NCBI GenBank assembly: GCA_900321195.1
Contig: ONVG01000075.1
Coordinates: forward strand, 1-7,232
Direction of reading: 5' to 3'
DNA length: 7,232 bases
From: an uncultured Eubacteriales bacterium
GTDB taxonomy: Bacteria; Bacillota; Clostridia; Oscillospirales; Acutalibacteraceae
Numbering within the stretch: position 1 is the stretch's first letter; every line of letters starts with the position of its first letter. Position numbers and translations under genes: made by a program. Shown here one piece after another: positions 1 through 5,943 of this stretch. A model generated the notes under the pieces. It was given only the letters and a program-made list of their open reading frames with translations, ran no database searches and was not told the origin of the DNA.

Positions 1-854
1 TCAAACTCCATAGCCTTTACTGCATCATCCGGCTTTCCTATATTGCACACAAGCTCATATACTGTTCCGTCTGCCGATGCTGTTGTCTTTCCGCGGTACT
101 TTTCAAGCTCTCTGCGCTCCTGTATAAGCTTCTCGCGCTTTGCGGTATAGCATTCAAGCTGAGCGCTGTCCGGCAAAAGTATAACATCGCCCTTGCTGCC
201 GTCAACTATGACTTCATCACCGTTCTTTGCGGCTGTCATTATATCCGGCACACTCATAACTGCCGGTATCTCAAGCACTCTTGCAAGTATTGCGCTGTGT
301 GAAGTAGTACTTCCTGTTTCCGTAAGTATGCCGACAATGTTCTCCTTTTTTATCTCGGCTATCATTGACGGTGTAAGCTCCTTTGCGCAAAGCACTGTAC
401 CTGCCGGCGCTTCGCTGAGCTTTACCTGACTTACTCCTAAAAGTACGCTGAGAACTCCCGTCTTTACATCTCTCACGTCAGCAGCTCTCTGTTTTGTAAC
501 ATCATCATCAGCGGATGAGAATATCTGTATGAACATATCGCTCATAGTTTCAAATGCGCTTTCGGCGCACTGACCTGCTGTTATGAGCTTGTCTACCTCT
601 CCGATAAGGAACGGATCGTTTACGATAGTGAGATGGCCAAGCATTATCTCGGCTTCCTTTTCGCCCGCCGTTACCCTGAGCGCATCTGCCTGCACCTTAG
701 TATTCTCACAGAATACATCAACAGCATCATGCATACGCTTTATCTCGGCTTCGACATCCGTTACCTGAGTGGGCGTGTATTCGAGAGAATGCTCCTCAAC
801 GAGCAGCACCTTTCCGATGCCTACACCGCCCGATACTCCAATACCTTTTATCAT
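1..854 (-). CDS. ptsI: PTS enzyme I (phosphoenolpyruvate-protein phosphotransferase), N-terminal half, partial
   Basis: This is the first enzyme of the phosphotransferase system; it takes phosphate from PEP and passes it to HPr in the cytoplasm. The start codon is the ATG read from 854; it begins MIKGIGVSGGVGIGKVLL, and GGAGG at 864-868 lies 9 nt upstream. About 284 residues are present out of roughly 570 usual for the family. Visible parts are the HPr-binding N-terminal region (about residues 1-125) and the swivelling phosphohistidine domain (about 145-225), with TSHSAILAR placing the active-site histidine at residue 186. The PEP-binding C-terminal barrel lies beyond the left edge. No frameshift is seen. 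It is the last visible gene of the fru operon, 73 nt after ptsH, and that spacer holds two hairpins. The family assignment is very secure. Confidence 0.96.
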   Translation of the reverse strand, partial: MIKGIGVSGGVGIGKVLLVEEHSLEYTPTQVTDVEAEIKRMHDAVDVFCENTKVQADALRVTAGEKEAEIMLGHLTIVNDPFLIGEVDKLITAGQCAESAFETMSDMFIQIFSSADDDVTKQRAADVRDVKTGVLSVLLGVSQVKLSEAPAGTVLCAKELTPSMIAEIKKENIVGILTETGSTTSHSAILARVLEIPAVMSVPDIMTAAKNGDEVIVDGSKGDVILLPDSAQLECYTAKREKLIQERRELEKYRGKTTASADGTVYELVCNIGKPDDAVKAMEF

Positions 855-863
855 GTAGTTTCA

Positions 864-885
864 CCTCCGCCGGCAAGCTGCCGGT
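864..885 (-). repeat. G+C-rich palindromic element carrying the ptsI ribosome binding site
   Basis: On the minus strand this reads ACCGGCAGCTTGCCGGCGGA followed by GG. CCGGCA and TGCCGG (870-884) form a 6-bp stem with a 3-nt loop, and the Shine-Dalgarno GGAGG (864-868) begins one base after the stem. The 13-nt core GCTTGCCGGCGGA (866-878) recurs exactly twice in the dnaE leader on the other strand (7115-7127 and 7134-7146), so it behaves as a dispersed element rather than chance. Whether it affects translation is inferred. Confidence 0.7.
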
Positions 886-896
886 CTCAAATATCT

Positions 897-912
897 TTCA
901 GAAGCATCTGAA
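897..912 (-). other. Short hairpin in the ptsH-ptsI spacer
   Basis: TTCAGA and TCTGAA form a perfect 6-bp inverted repeat around a 4-nt loop, just downstream of the ptsH stop codon. No T-run follows on the minus strand, so it is not an intrinsic terminator. It sits 12 nt before the G+C-rich hairpin at 870-884; the two together could act on mRNA stability or processing between HPr and enzyme I. Confidence 0.4.
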
Positions 913-927
913 TGCATTGATCACGAA

Positions 928-1191
928 TTATTCTCCGAATCCGTCCTCTATCATCTTTGCGCCTTCATCAAGAGCCTGCTGTTCATCGTCACCGTCACAG
1001 ATAAGCTCTATCTCGCTGCCGCACTTCATACATGCTGCGATAAGATTGAGTACGCTCTTTGCATTGTAGCTGTTGCCGTTGAACTTGATAGTTACAGTGC
1101 AGCTATATTTAGCCATTGCGCTTGCGAATACTGAAGCCGGTCTCATGTGGAAACCCTGTGCGTTCGGAACTGTTAATACTTTTGATACCAT
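928..1191 (-). CDS. ptsH: HPr phosphocarrier protein
   Basis: This 87-residue cytoplasmic protein carries phosphate from enzyme I to the EIIA domain of FruA. The N-terminus is typical of HPr: NAQGFHMRPAS places the phosphorylated histidine at residue 15. Ser46 is present in NAKSVLNL, the position that HPr kinase modifies in Firmicutes for carbon catabolite control. The helix after it (LIAACMKCGSEI) differs from the textbook Bacillus form and has two cysteines at 54 and 57. The length is normal and the end (DGFGE) is intact. The start is supported by AAAGGAG at 1200-1206, 8 nt before the ATG. It lies 51 nt after fruA and 73 nt before ptsI on the same strand, so it is probably co-transcribed with them. 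Confidence 0.95.
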   Translation of the reverse strand: MVSKVLTVPNAQGFHMRPASVFASAMAKYSCTVTIKFNGNSYNAKSVLNLIAACMKCGSEIELICDGDDEQQALDEGAKMIEDGFGE

Positions 1192-1242
1192 AATATTATC
1201 TCCTTTAAAATTTATTTTTGGTTTGCTGTTGATTATTAATTA

Positions 1243-3255
1243 TTATTTTTTCTTATCAGCGCCTATGCTTTTGAGAAGTGTCAGCATAAGTGCGCCTACT
1301 ACAGCGCCTATAAGAAGTGCCAGAATATAGAGGATCGGCTGTCCGATAGTTGCGATTACGAATATGCCGCCGTGAGGTGCCATAAGAGTACAGCCGAATG
1401 CCCATGAAAGTGCGCCTGCTGTTGCTGCGCCAAGCGCGCATGAAGGAATGACTTTCAGCGGATAAGATGCTGCATAAGGTATTGCACCCTCTGTGATGAA
1501 TGAAAGACCCATGATGAAGTTTACAATACCGTTCTTGCGCTCATCTGCTGTCCAGTATTTGCCGAATATCGTTGTTGAAAGTGCTATAGCTATAGGCGGA
1601 ACCATACCGCCGATCATAACAGATGCCATTACCTGATAGCATACCTGCTGTACTGCCGGATCTGCCGTACCTGCTGCTGTTGTGAGCATACCTGTACCGA
1701 ATACATAAGCAGCCTTGTTGAACGGACCGCCCATATCTATTGACATCATAGCGCCGAGTATGCATCCCAAGAGTATGCCGAGATTATGGTCGCTGAGCCA
1801 TGTAAGACCGTTGTTAAGACCTGTATTGATAACAGCCATAACAGGATTGACAGCGCACATCATAACGCCGACTATTCCGAGACCTGCCAAAGGATAGATA
1901 AGGACAGGCTTTATGCCTTCAAGCGCAGCCGGAAGCTTTTCGCAGAGCTGCTCAAAGAGTTTCATCAGTAAGCCTGCAAGGAAACCTGCAAGAAGTGCGC
2001 CGAGGAAGCCTGACGGTACAGCGCTTTTTGCGCCTGGGTCAGCGAATGTTGCGCCGTTTGATGCAAGCAGACCGCCTACTATACCGACCAGAAGACCGGG
2101 TCTGTCGGCTATCGACATTGCAATAAATCCTGCAAGCAGCGGGAGCATGAAGTTGAATGCATATCCGCCTATCGTCTTGAACCATGCGGCAACAGGATTT
2201 ACAGTACCGAATGCGCTGTTTCCTGCCGCTTCAACGCCGCATGCCGCATCAATAAGGAATGCTATAGCTATGAATATACCGCCTGCAACTACGAACGGGA
2301 GCATATGAGATACGCCGTTCATAAGGTGCTTGTAAAGCCTTCTGCCGAAGCTCTCATTTCCTGTTGAAGATGATGTTTCAGCTTTCTTGTCGGAATGGAA
2401 TATCGGAGCTTCCTTGTTGATTATCTTATTGATAAGCTCCTCCGGCTTATGTATGCCGTCCGCTACCTTAGTAGAGAATACGGGTTTTCCGTCAAATCGT
2501 GCTGTTTCAACGCTCTTGTCGGCTGCGATTATGATACCGTCGCATTCTTCTATCTCTTTTGCAGTAAGAACGTTCTTTGCGCCGCCGGAACCGTTGGTCT
2601 CTACCTTTATGGTGATACCCATTTTCTCTCCGGCCTTGCTGAGCGCCTCAGCAGCCATATATGTATGAGCTATGCCTGTAGGACATGCAGTAACAGCAAG
2701 AACTCTTATTTTGCCATCTCCTGCTGCGGCTTTTGTTTCGGGCTTCTTGTCCTTTTTATCATCTTTCTTAGCTTCTTCTTTCTTGGACTCCTCAGGGAAT
2801 TTTTCTGTTTCCTTTTCGTCAATGAGTTTCAGGAATTCCTGAGCATCCTTTGCTTTTTTAAGCTTTGCGGTGAAATCCATATCCATAAGCATCTGCATCA
2901 TTCTTGCAAGAACTTCAAGATGTACGTCACCGTCTGTTGTTGCAGCTATCATAAAGATGAGCTTGCAGGGCTCGCCGTCAGGAGAACCGTAATCAACACC
3001 GTCAGGCACAGTTATAGCGGAAAGTGCAGGCGCTTTTACTGCTTCGCTCTTTGCATGAGGTATTGCTATCTCCATGCCTATCGCTGTTGTGCCCATTTCC
3101 TCTCTTTTAAGTATGCCCTTTTTGTATTCCGCTTTGTCCTTGAGGTTGCCGCATTTGTCATGCAGTGAAACGAGCTTTTCAATAGCCGCCTCCTTATCCT
3201 TGACTTTTGCGCCTATCTCTATTGCTTTTGGTTTCAAAAGATCGGTTATTCTCAT
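1243..3255 (-). CDS. fruA: Fructose-specific PTS permease, EIIABC fusion
   Basis: This membrane permease imports fructose while phosphorylating it, giving fructose-1-phosphate inside the cell. Its 670 residues are ordered EIIA, EIIB, EIIC. EIIA (about 1-147) has its phosphorylated His at 67 in IPHAKS. A lysine/glutamate-rich linker follows (about 148-178). EIIB (about 182-282) has its phosphorylated Cys at 191 in ACPTGIAHTYMAAEAL, a hallmark of fructose-family EIIB. EIIC (about 308-665) is a run of hydrophobic segments beginning at LPFVVAGGIFIAIAF, with the family motif ITEGAIPYAA. The domain order matches the Bacillus-type FruA, not the EIIB'BC form of Escherichia coli. A G-rich site (GAGGGGGT, within 3262-3270) lies 6 nt before the ATG. 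The gene starts 29 nt after fruK, which uses its product. Mannose- or other fructose-family sugars are possible, but fruK next door favours fructose. Confidence 0.95.
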   Translation of the reverse strand: MRITDLLKPKAIEIGAKVKDKEAAIEKLVSLHDKCGNLKDKAEYKKGILKREEMGTTAIGMEIAIPHAKSEAVKAPALSAITVPDGVDYGSPDGEPCKLIFMIAATTDGDVHLEVLARMMQMLMDMDFTAKLKKAKDAQEFLKLIDEKETEKFPEESKKEEAKKDDKKDKKPETKAAAGDGKIRVLAVTACPTGIAHTYMAAEALSKAGEKMGITIKVETNGSGGAKNVLTAKEIEECDGIIIAADKSVETARFDGKPVFSTKVADGIHKPEELINKIINKEAPIFHSDKKAETSSSTGNESFGRRLYKHLMNGVSHMLPFVVAGGIFIAIAFLIDAACGVEAAGNSAFGTVNPVAAWFKTIGGYAFNFMLPLLAGFIAMSIADRPGLLVGIVGGLLASNGATFADPGAKSAVPSGFLGALLAGFLAGLLMKLFEQLCEKLPAALEGIKPVLIYPLAGLGIVGVMMCAVNPVMAVINTGLNNGLTWLSDHNLGILLGCILGAMMSIDMGGPFNKAAYVFGTGMLTTAAGTADPAVQQVCYQVMASVMIGGMVPPIAIALSTTIFGKYWTADERKNGIVNFIMGLSFITEGAIPYAASYPLKVIPSCALGAATAGALSWAFGCTLMAPHGGIFVIATIGQPILYILALLIGAVVGALMLTLLKSIGADKKK

Positions 3256-3284
3256 TACTATACCCCCTCTGTATTTTAATTTTT

Positions 3285-4187
3285 TTAAAGTCTGTTAAAG
3301 ATATCCATTATCTTCTCTTTTGTTGCAAGACCGAGTGAAAATGCCGTTGCATTTCCGCATGCTGTTCCAAGCTTCAATGCATGATCATATTTTCCGCTCT
3401 GCTCATAGCCTGCAATAAAGCCTGCTACCATCGAATCGCCCGAACCTACGGTATTGAGTACCTTTTCTTTTACAACACCCGAATGGTATGTATTGCCGTC
3501 CTCTGCAAAAAGTACTGCTCCGTCTCCGCCGAGTGATACGATAACATTTCTTGCGCCCATCTTCATAAGCTCTTTTGCACAAACCTCAGTTTCCTGTTCG
3601 CTGTTCACTTCACACTTGAATATTTCAGAAAGCTCCTGACGGTTAGGTTTTATAAGGAAAGGTCTGAATGAAAGACAGTTAAGAAGAAGCTTTTTAGTTG
3701 CATCTACAACTATACGCAGGTCTTTGTTTTCAAGCCTTTTGAGTATCCTTTCATACGCATCATCCGATACAGTTTTGGGTATGCTGCCTGCAAGGACTAT
3801 AGTATCGCCGTCGGTTATATTATCTGTCTTTGAAAGGAGCTTTTCAAACTCTTCCTCTGAGATATGAGGACCCTGACAGTTTATCTCGCTTTCCTTATCA
3901 GCCTTTACCTTGATGTTTATTCTTGAAATACCCTCTTTGAGTCTTATGAAATCCGAGCGTATGCCAAGCTCTTTGAGTCCGTTTTCGATAGCCTCGCCTG
4001 TAAAGCCTGCCGTAAATCCCAAAGCAGTACTTTCAATACCAAGCTCTGCAAGTATGCATGATACGTTGATACCCTTTCCGCCTATGAAATATTCCTCGCA
4101 TGTGGTGCGGTTGGTTATTCCGCCTATGAACTCATCCATGTGAACAACATAGTCGATAGAAGGATTAAGCGTCAGTGTGTATATCAT
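3285..4187 (-). CDS. fruK: 1-phosphofructokinase (PfkB family)
   Basis: This cytoplasmic sugar kinase converts fructose-1-phosphate made by FruA, with ATP, to fructose-1,6-bisphosphate for glycolysis. Its 300 residues are full length for the family. The start MIYTLTLNPSIDYVV is typical of 1-phosphofructokinase and related tagatose-6-phosphate kinases. PfkB signature 1 is GGKGINVSCILAELG (about 36-50). The ATP-site signature NTVGSGDSMVAGF gives the catalytic base as Asp251. KPNRQE (180-185) and SLGGDGA (218-224) are further family motifs. Its ATG overlaps the fruR stop as ATGA, and GGGAGGT (4194-4200), inside the end of fruR, lies 6 nt upstream, so translational coupling is likely. Tagatose-6-phosphate kinase is the alternative, made unlikely by the adjacent fructose permease. 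Confidence 0.94.
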   Translation of the reverse strand: MIYTLTLNPSIDYVVHMDEFIGGITNRTTCEEYFIGGKGINVSCILAELGIESTALGFTAGFTGEAIENGLKELGIRSDFIRLKEGISRINIKVKADKESEINCQGPHISEEEFEKLLSKTDNITDGDTIVLAGSIPKTVSDDAYERILKRLENKDLRIVVDATKKLLLNCLSFRPFLIKPNRQELSEIFKCEVNSEQETEVCAKELMKMGARNVIVSLGGDGAVLFAEDGNTYHSGVVKEKVLNTVGSGDSMVAGFIAGYEQSGKYDHALKLGTACGNATAFSLGLATKEKIMDIFNRL

Positions 4188-4933
4188 CTTGTCACCTCCC
4201 TTATTATTGTTTTATCTAAAAAGCCGCTGTACGGCAATTTATCGGTTATGATACAGCATTTTCTAAGCTCCGCGAATGTCACGGGATATACTCTCCTGAA
4301 TTTGCTGTGGTCTGCAAGGACAAAGACTGCAAAGCTTTTTTCAATAGCCTTTTCTTTAAGCATTGCCTCATCGCTGTCAGGCGTTGTGAAGCCTGATGTT
4401 ATATCTATTCCGTTGGTACCAAGGAATGCTTTGGTAAAATTATATTTCAGCATATTTCTTATGCTGTCCGAGCCTACAACAGAAGCCGTTACCGACCTCA
4501 CCCTGCCGCCGAGCATATAAGCTTTCAAGCCCTTTGAAAGAAGCTTATGAGCATGTATTATACCGTTGGTAACGAATGTTGCATTCGTGTCGCTGATATG
4601 GTCGATAAGTCTTGAAGTGGTAGTTCCTGAGTCTATATATATGAAATCATCATCATTTATGAGTTGTGAAGCATAGGACGCTATCTGTTCCTTTTCCTCC
4701 GGCATCATAACCTCTCTTATCCTGACTTCATCCTCACTCATTCCCTCTGTTTTATTTATTGCTGCCGCACCGCCGTAAACCTTACGCAGTCTGCCTTCCT
4801 TATCGAGAGCCACAAGGTCACGCCTTATTGTCGATTCGGAAGTTCCCGTTGCCGCTGCAAGCTCAGATACTGTTGCCGCATCACGTTCTGCAAGATAATC
4901 GAGTATATTTTTATACCTTTCATGTGTCAGCAT
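4184..4933 (-). CDS. fruR: DeoR-family transcriptional regulator of the fructose operon
   Basis: This is a DNA-binding repressor of the DeoR family, expected to sense a fructose phosphate and control its own operon. It has 249 residues. The N-terminal winged helix-turn-helix spans about residues 3-58, with recognition-helix motif TSESTIRRDLVALDKEG and the wing RLRKVYGGA. The C-terminal DeoRC sensor domain (about 75-235) shows DSGTTT (101-106), FVTNGI, LGGRVR, and the family-typical GTNGID...GFTTPDSDEA and ADHSKF motifs. GGGGG at 4941-4945 lies 7 nt before the ATG. It is the first gene after the promoter at 4965-4992 and its stop overlaps the fruK start. The family is certain; fructose-1-phosphate as effector is inferred from the operon. 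The gene name follows gram-positive use and is unrelated to the LacI-type Cra/FruR of enterobacteria. Confidence 0.92.
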   Translation of the reverse strand: MLTHERYKNILDYLAERDAATVSELAAATGTSESTIRRDLVALDKEGRLRKVYGGAAAINKTEGMSEDEVRIREVMMPEEKEQIASYASQLINDDDFIYIDSGTTTSRLIDHISDTNATFVTNGIIHAHKLLSKGLKAYMLGGRVRSVTASVVGSDSIRNMLKYNFTKAFLGTNGIDITSGFTTPDSDEAMLKEKAIEKSFAVFVLADHSKFRRVYPVTFAELRKCCIITDKLPYSGFLDKTIIREVTR

Positions 4934-4964
4934 ATCTTTACCCCCGTTCCTTACGTCTGATTAA

Positions 4965-4992
4965 ATTATATCATACTTTTGCTCAAAGTCAA
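4965..4992 (-). promoter_or_regulatory. Sigma-A promoter of the fruR-fruK-fruA-ptsH-ptsI operon
   Basis: On the minus strand a -35 box TTGACT (4987-4992) is separated by 16 nt from a perfect -10 box TATAAT (4965-4970), which is preceded by TG one base upstream (extended -10, TGATATAAT). Transcription should start near 4957, giving a leader of about 24 nt before fruR. No second convincing promoter was seen between the operon genes. Confidence 0.8.
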
Positions 4993-5030
4993 GCACAAAT
5001 AATCAAAAATAGTCATAATTAATCAAAAGT
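4976..5030 (-). promoter_or_regulatory. Proximal 10-bp direct-repeat array, probable FruR operator
   Basis: On the minus strand five consecutive 10-nt units begin with TG: TGATTAATTA, TGACTATTTT, TGATTATTTG, TGCTTGACTT and TGAGCAAAAG (5025 down to 4976). The fourth unit contains the -35 box of the fru promoter. On the plus strand TAATCAAAAAT (5000-5010) and TAATCAAAAGT (5020-5030) are near-identical. They fit the direct-repeat operator WRAYCAADARD that I recall for the DeoR-family regulator IolR of Bacillus subtilis. Repression by blocking RNA polymerase at -35 is the simple reading, but binding is not shown. Confidence 0.6.
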
Positions 5031-5050
5031 TCATTATTTATTAACATTTT

Positions 5051-5100
5051 AAGCGGCAAAGTCAGCCATAGTTCTTCATATACAATCATAAATAGCCAAA
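5051..5100 (-). promoter_or_regulatory. Distal 10-bp periodic array upstream of the fru operon
   Basis: Minus-strand units of exactly 10 nt read TTTGGCTATT, TATGATTGTA, TATGAAGAAC, TATGGCTGAC and TTTGCCGCTT (5100 down to 5051). The shared part is only TWTG, so each unit is weak, but five in strict register are unlikely to be random. The first unit overlaps an inverted repeat, GCCAA and TTGGC, at 5095-5106. It may be an auxiliary operator, or phased DNA curvature. Confidence 0.4.
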
Positions 5101-5146
5101 ATTGGCAATAAATGACATATCATGAATTTTATCAGATACTGTCACA

Positions 5147-5716
5147 TCAGCAAATTATGACAGACTGACGGAAAAGCTCGTCATATCTTGTTTCAAGAAG
5201 GCTTGTGCGATATTTTTCTATACGTCCCGTATACGGGTCGGCAATACGGGATTCATCCCCATTCTTTCCTAAAAGCACCGTACAATGCTCACAGGCGTAC
5301 CACCTGAGCTTTTTGCCGTTTATTACCCATTCGGTACTGTAATATCCCTTTTTCATTCCTATAGTACACCATATCATAACAGGTATATCCATAGCGGTAA
5401 ATTCAAAAAGCTCATTCAGCTCTTTTCCGCTGATATTCCACGCGCGAAGCTCAGACGCCTTGCTTTCAAGGAATCTGTTTGCAGCATTAACTATGACCGG
5501 CGCATAACAGCCATATGAATATGATGTCGAAGGCTCTCCGACAAACGCACAATTAAAATCGGTTTCCCCTATTTTTCCTTTATCGAGATATTTTTCCGCC
5601 AGCTCGCACTTGTCCGCATCAAATCCGTAATTATAAAGCACCATTGCAAGAGCTGTTATCTCACAGCCTGTAGGCAGTTCAGGATGCTGACACAAGGGGA
5701 TGAATTTATCAAGCAT
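5147..5716 (-). CDS. C39-like cysteine peptidase family protein (Peptidase_C39_2 type)
   Basis: The protein resembles the papain-fold C39-like family found in many Firmicutes, whose substrates are mostly unknown. I prefer the ATG at 5716 (189 residues) because AAAGGA (5726-5731) lies 9 nt before it. An in-frame ATG at 5734 would add six residues (MKGYFI) but has no ribosome site. Counting from 5716, PELPTGCEITALAMVL places the likely catalytic Cys at 18, EHCTVL gives His144, and ADPYTG gives Asp160, the expected order for the triad. SYGCYAPVIVNAANRFL and IPVMIWCTIGM are further family-like stretches. No signal peptide, membrane segment or cell-wall domain is visible, so it looks cytoplasmic or exported by another route. 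Cysteines are numerous (nine). It is a single gene transcribed away from the rlmL-like gene and toward the fru operon. Peptidase activity is not certain. Confidence 0.8.
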   Translation of the reverse strand: MLDKFIPLCQHPELPTGCEITALAMVLYNYGFDADKCELAEKYLDKGKIGETDFNCAFVGEPSTSYSYGCYAPVIVNAANRFLESKASELRAWNISGKELNELFEFTAMDIPVMIWCTIGMKKGYYSTEWVINGKKLRWYACEHCTVLLGKNGDESRIADPYTGRIEKYRTSLLETRYDELFRQSVIIC

Positions 5717-5773
5717 AATAAAATATCCTTTCATAACATAGTCAGTAAAATATATTCATAGAAAATAGGTTTT

Positions 5774-5802
5774 ATTTAAAAGTTATACTTCCGGTTTGTC
5801 AA
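5774..5802 (-). promoter_or_regulatory. Probable promoter of the C39-like gene
   Basis: A perfect -35 box TTGACA (minus strand, 5797-5802) is followed after 17 nt by TTAAAT (5774-5779), a 4-of-6 match to the -10 consensus. The start point would lie near 5767, leaving a leader of about 50 nt before the ATG at 5716. The weak -10 limits confidence. Confidence 0.5.
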
Positions 5803-5850
5803 AGTCAGCTGATTCGGTAACTGCCGGACAAAATTGATTTACCTGAGCGA

Positions 5851-5879
5851 TTGATTTTTTTTACCATATAGTATAAAAT
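5851..5879 (+). promoter_or_regulatory. Probable promoter of the RlmL-like methyltransferase gene
   Basis: TTGATT (5851-5856) is followed after 17 nt by TAAAAT (5874-5879); TATAAA at 5872-5877, 15 nt away, is an alternative -10. The -10 region is flanked by TACCAT (5862-5867) and ATGGTA (5884-5889), a 6-bp inverted repeat that could be an operator. An octamer ATTGATTT occurs at 5833-5840 and again at 5850-5857. The assignment rests on consensus match and position only. Confidence 0.45.
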
Positions 5880-5906
5880 AATAATGGTATAAATAACTTT
5901 GAGCTG

Positions 5907-5927
5907 ACCACTAACCACTATTCACTA
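5907..5927 (+). repeat. Three-unit 7-bp tandem repeat in the RlmL-like gene leader
   Basis: ACCACTA, ACCACTA and TTCACTA follow one another without gaps between the predicted promoter and the ribosome binding site AGGGG (5932-5936) of the methyltransferase gene. Two units are identical and the third differs at two positions. Its role is unknown. Confidence 0.6.
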
Positions 5928-5943
5928 AAAAAGGGGAAACAGT

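Noticed and set aside
401..420. TGCCGGCGC-like sequence inside ptsI as another copy of the G+C-rich element
   Set aside because: It shares only a few bases with the element and encodes conserved enzyme I residues, so chance explains it.
1913..2308. Plus-strand open frame of 131 codons opposite the EIIC region
   Set aside because: It is a shadow of the membrane-domain codons of fruA; the Pro/Ala/Ser-rich translation has no recognisable domain.
2395..3168. Long plus-strand open frame of 257 codons inside fruA
   Set aside because: It lies antisense to the well-supported EIIA/EIIB coding sequence, its translation is rich in Cys, Phe and Tyr with no family motif, and no ribosome site was seen.
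5095..5106. GCCAA/TTGGC inverted repeat as a terminator of the C39-like gene
   Set aside because: Only 2 nt separate the arms, so at most a 4-bp stem could form in RNA, and no T-run follows on the minus strand.
4934..5146. Catabolite-responsive (cre) site or riboswitch in the fru upstream region
   Set aside because: No TGWNANCGNTNWCA-like match was found by eye, and the predicted leader of about 24 nt is too short for a riboswitch.
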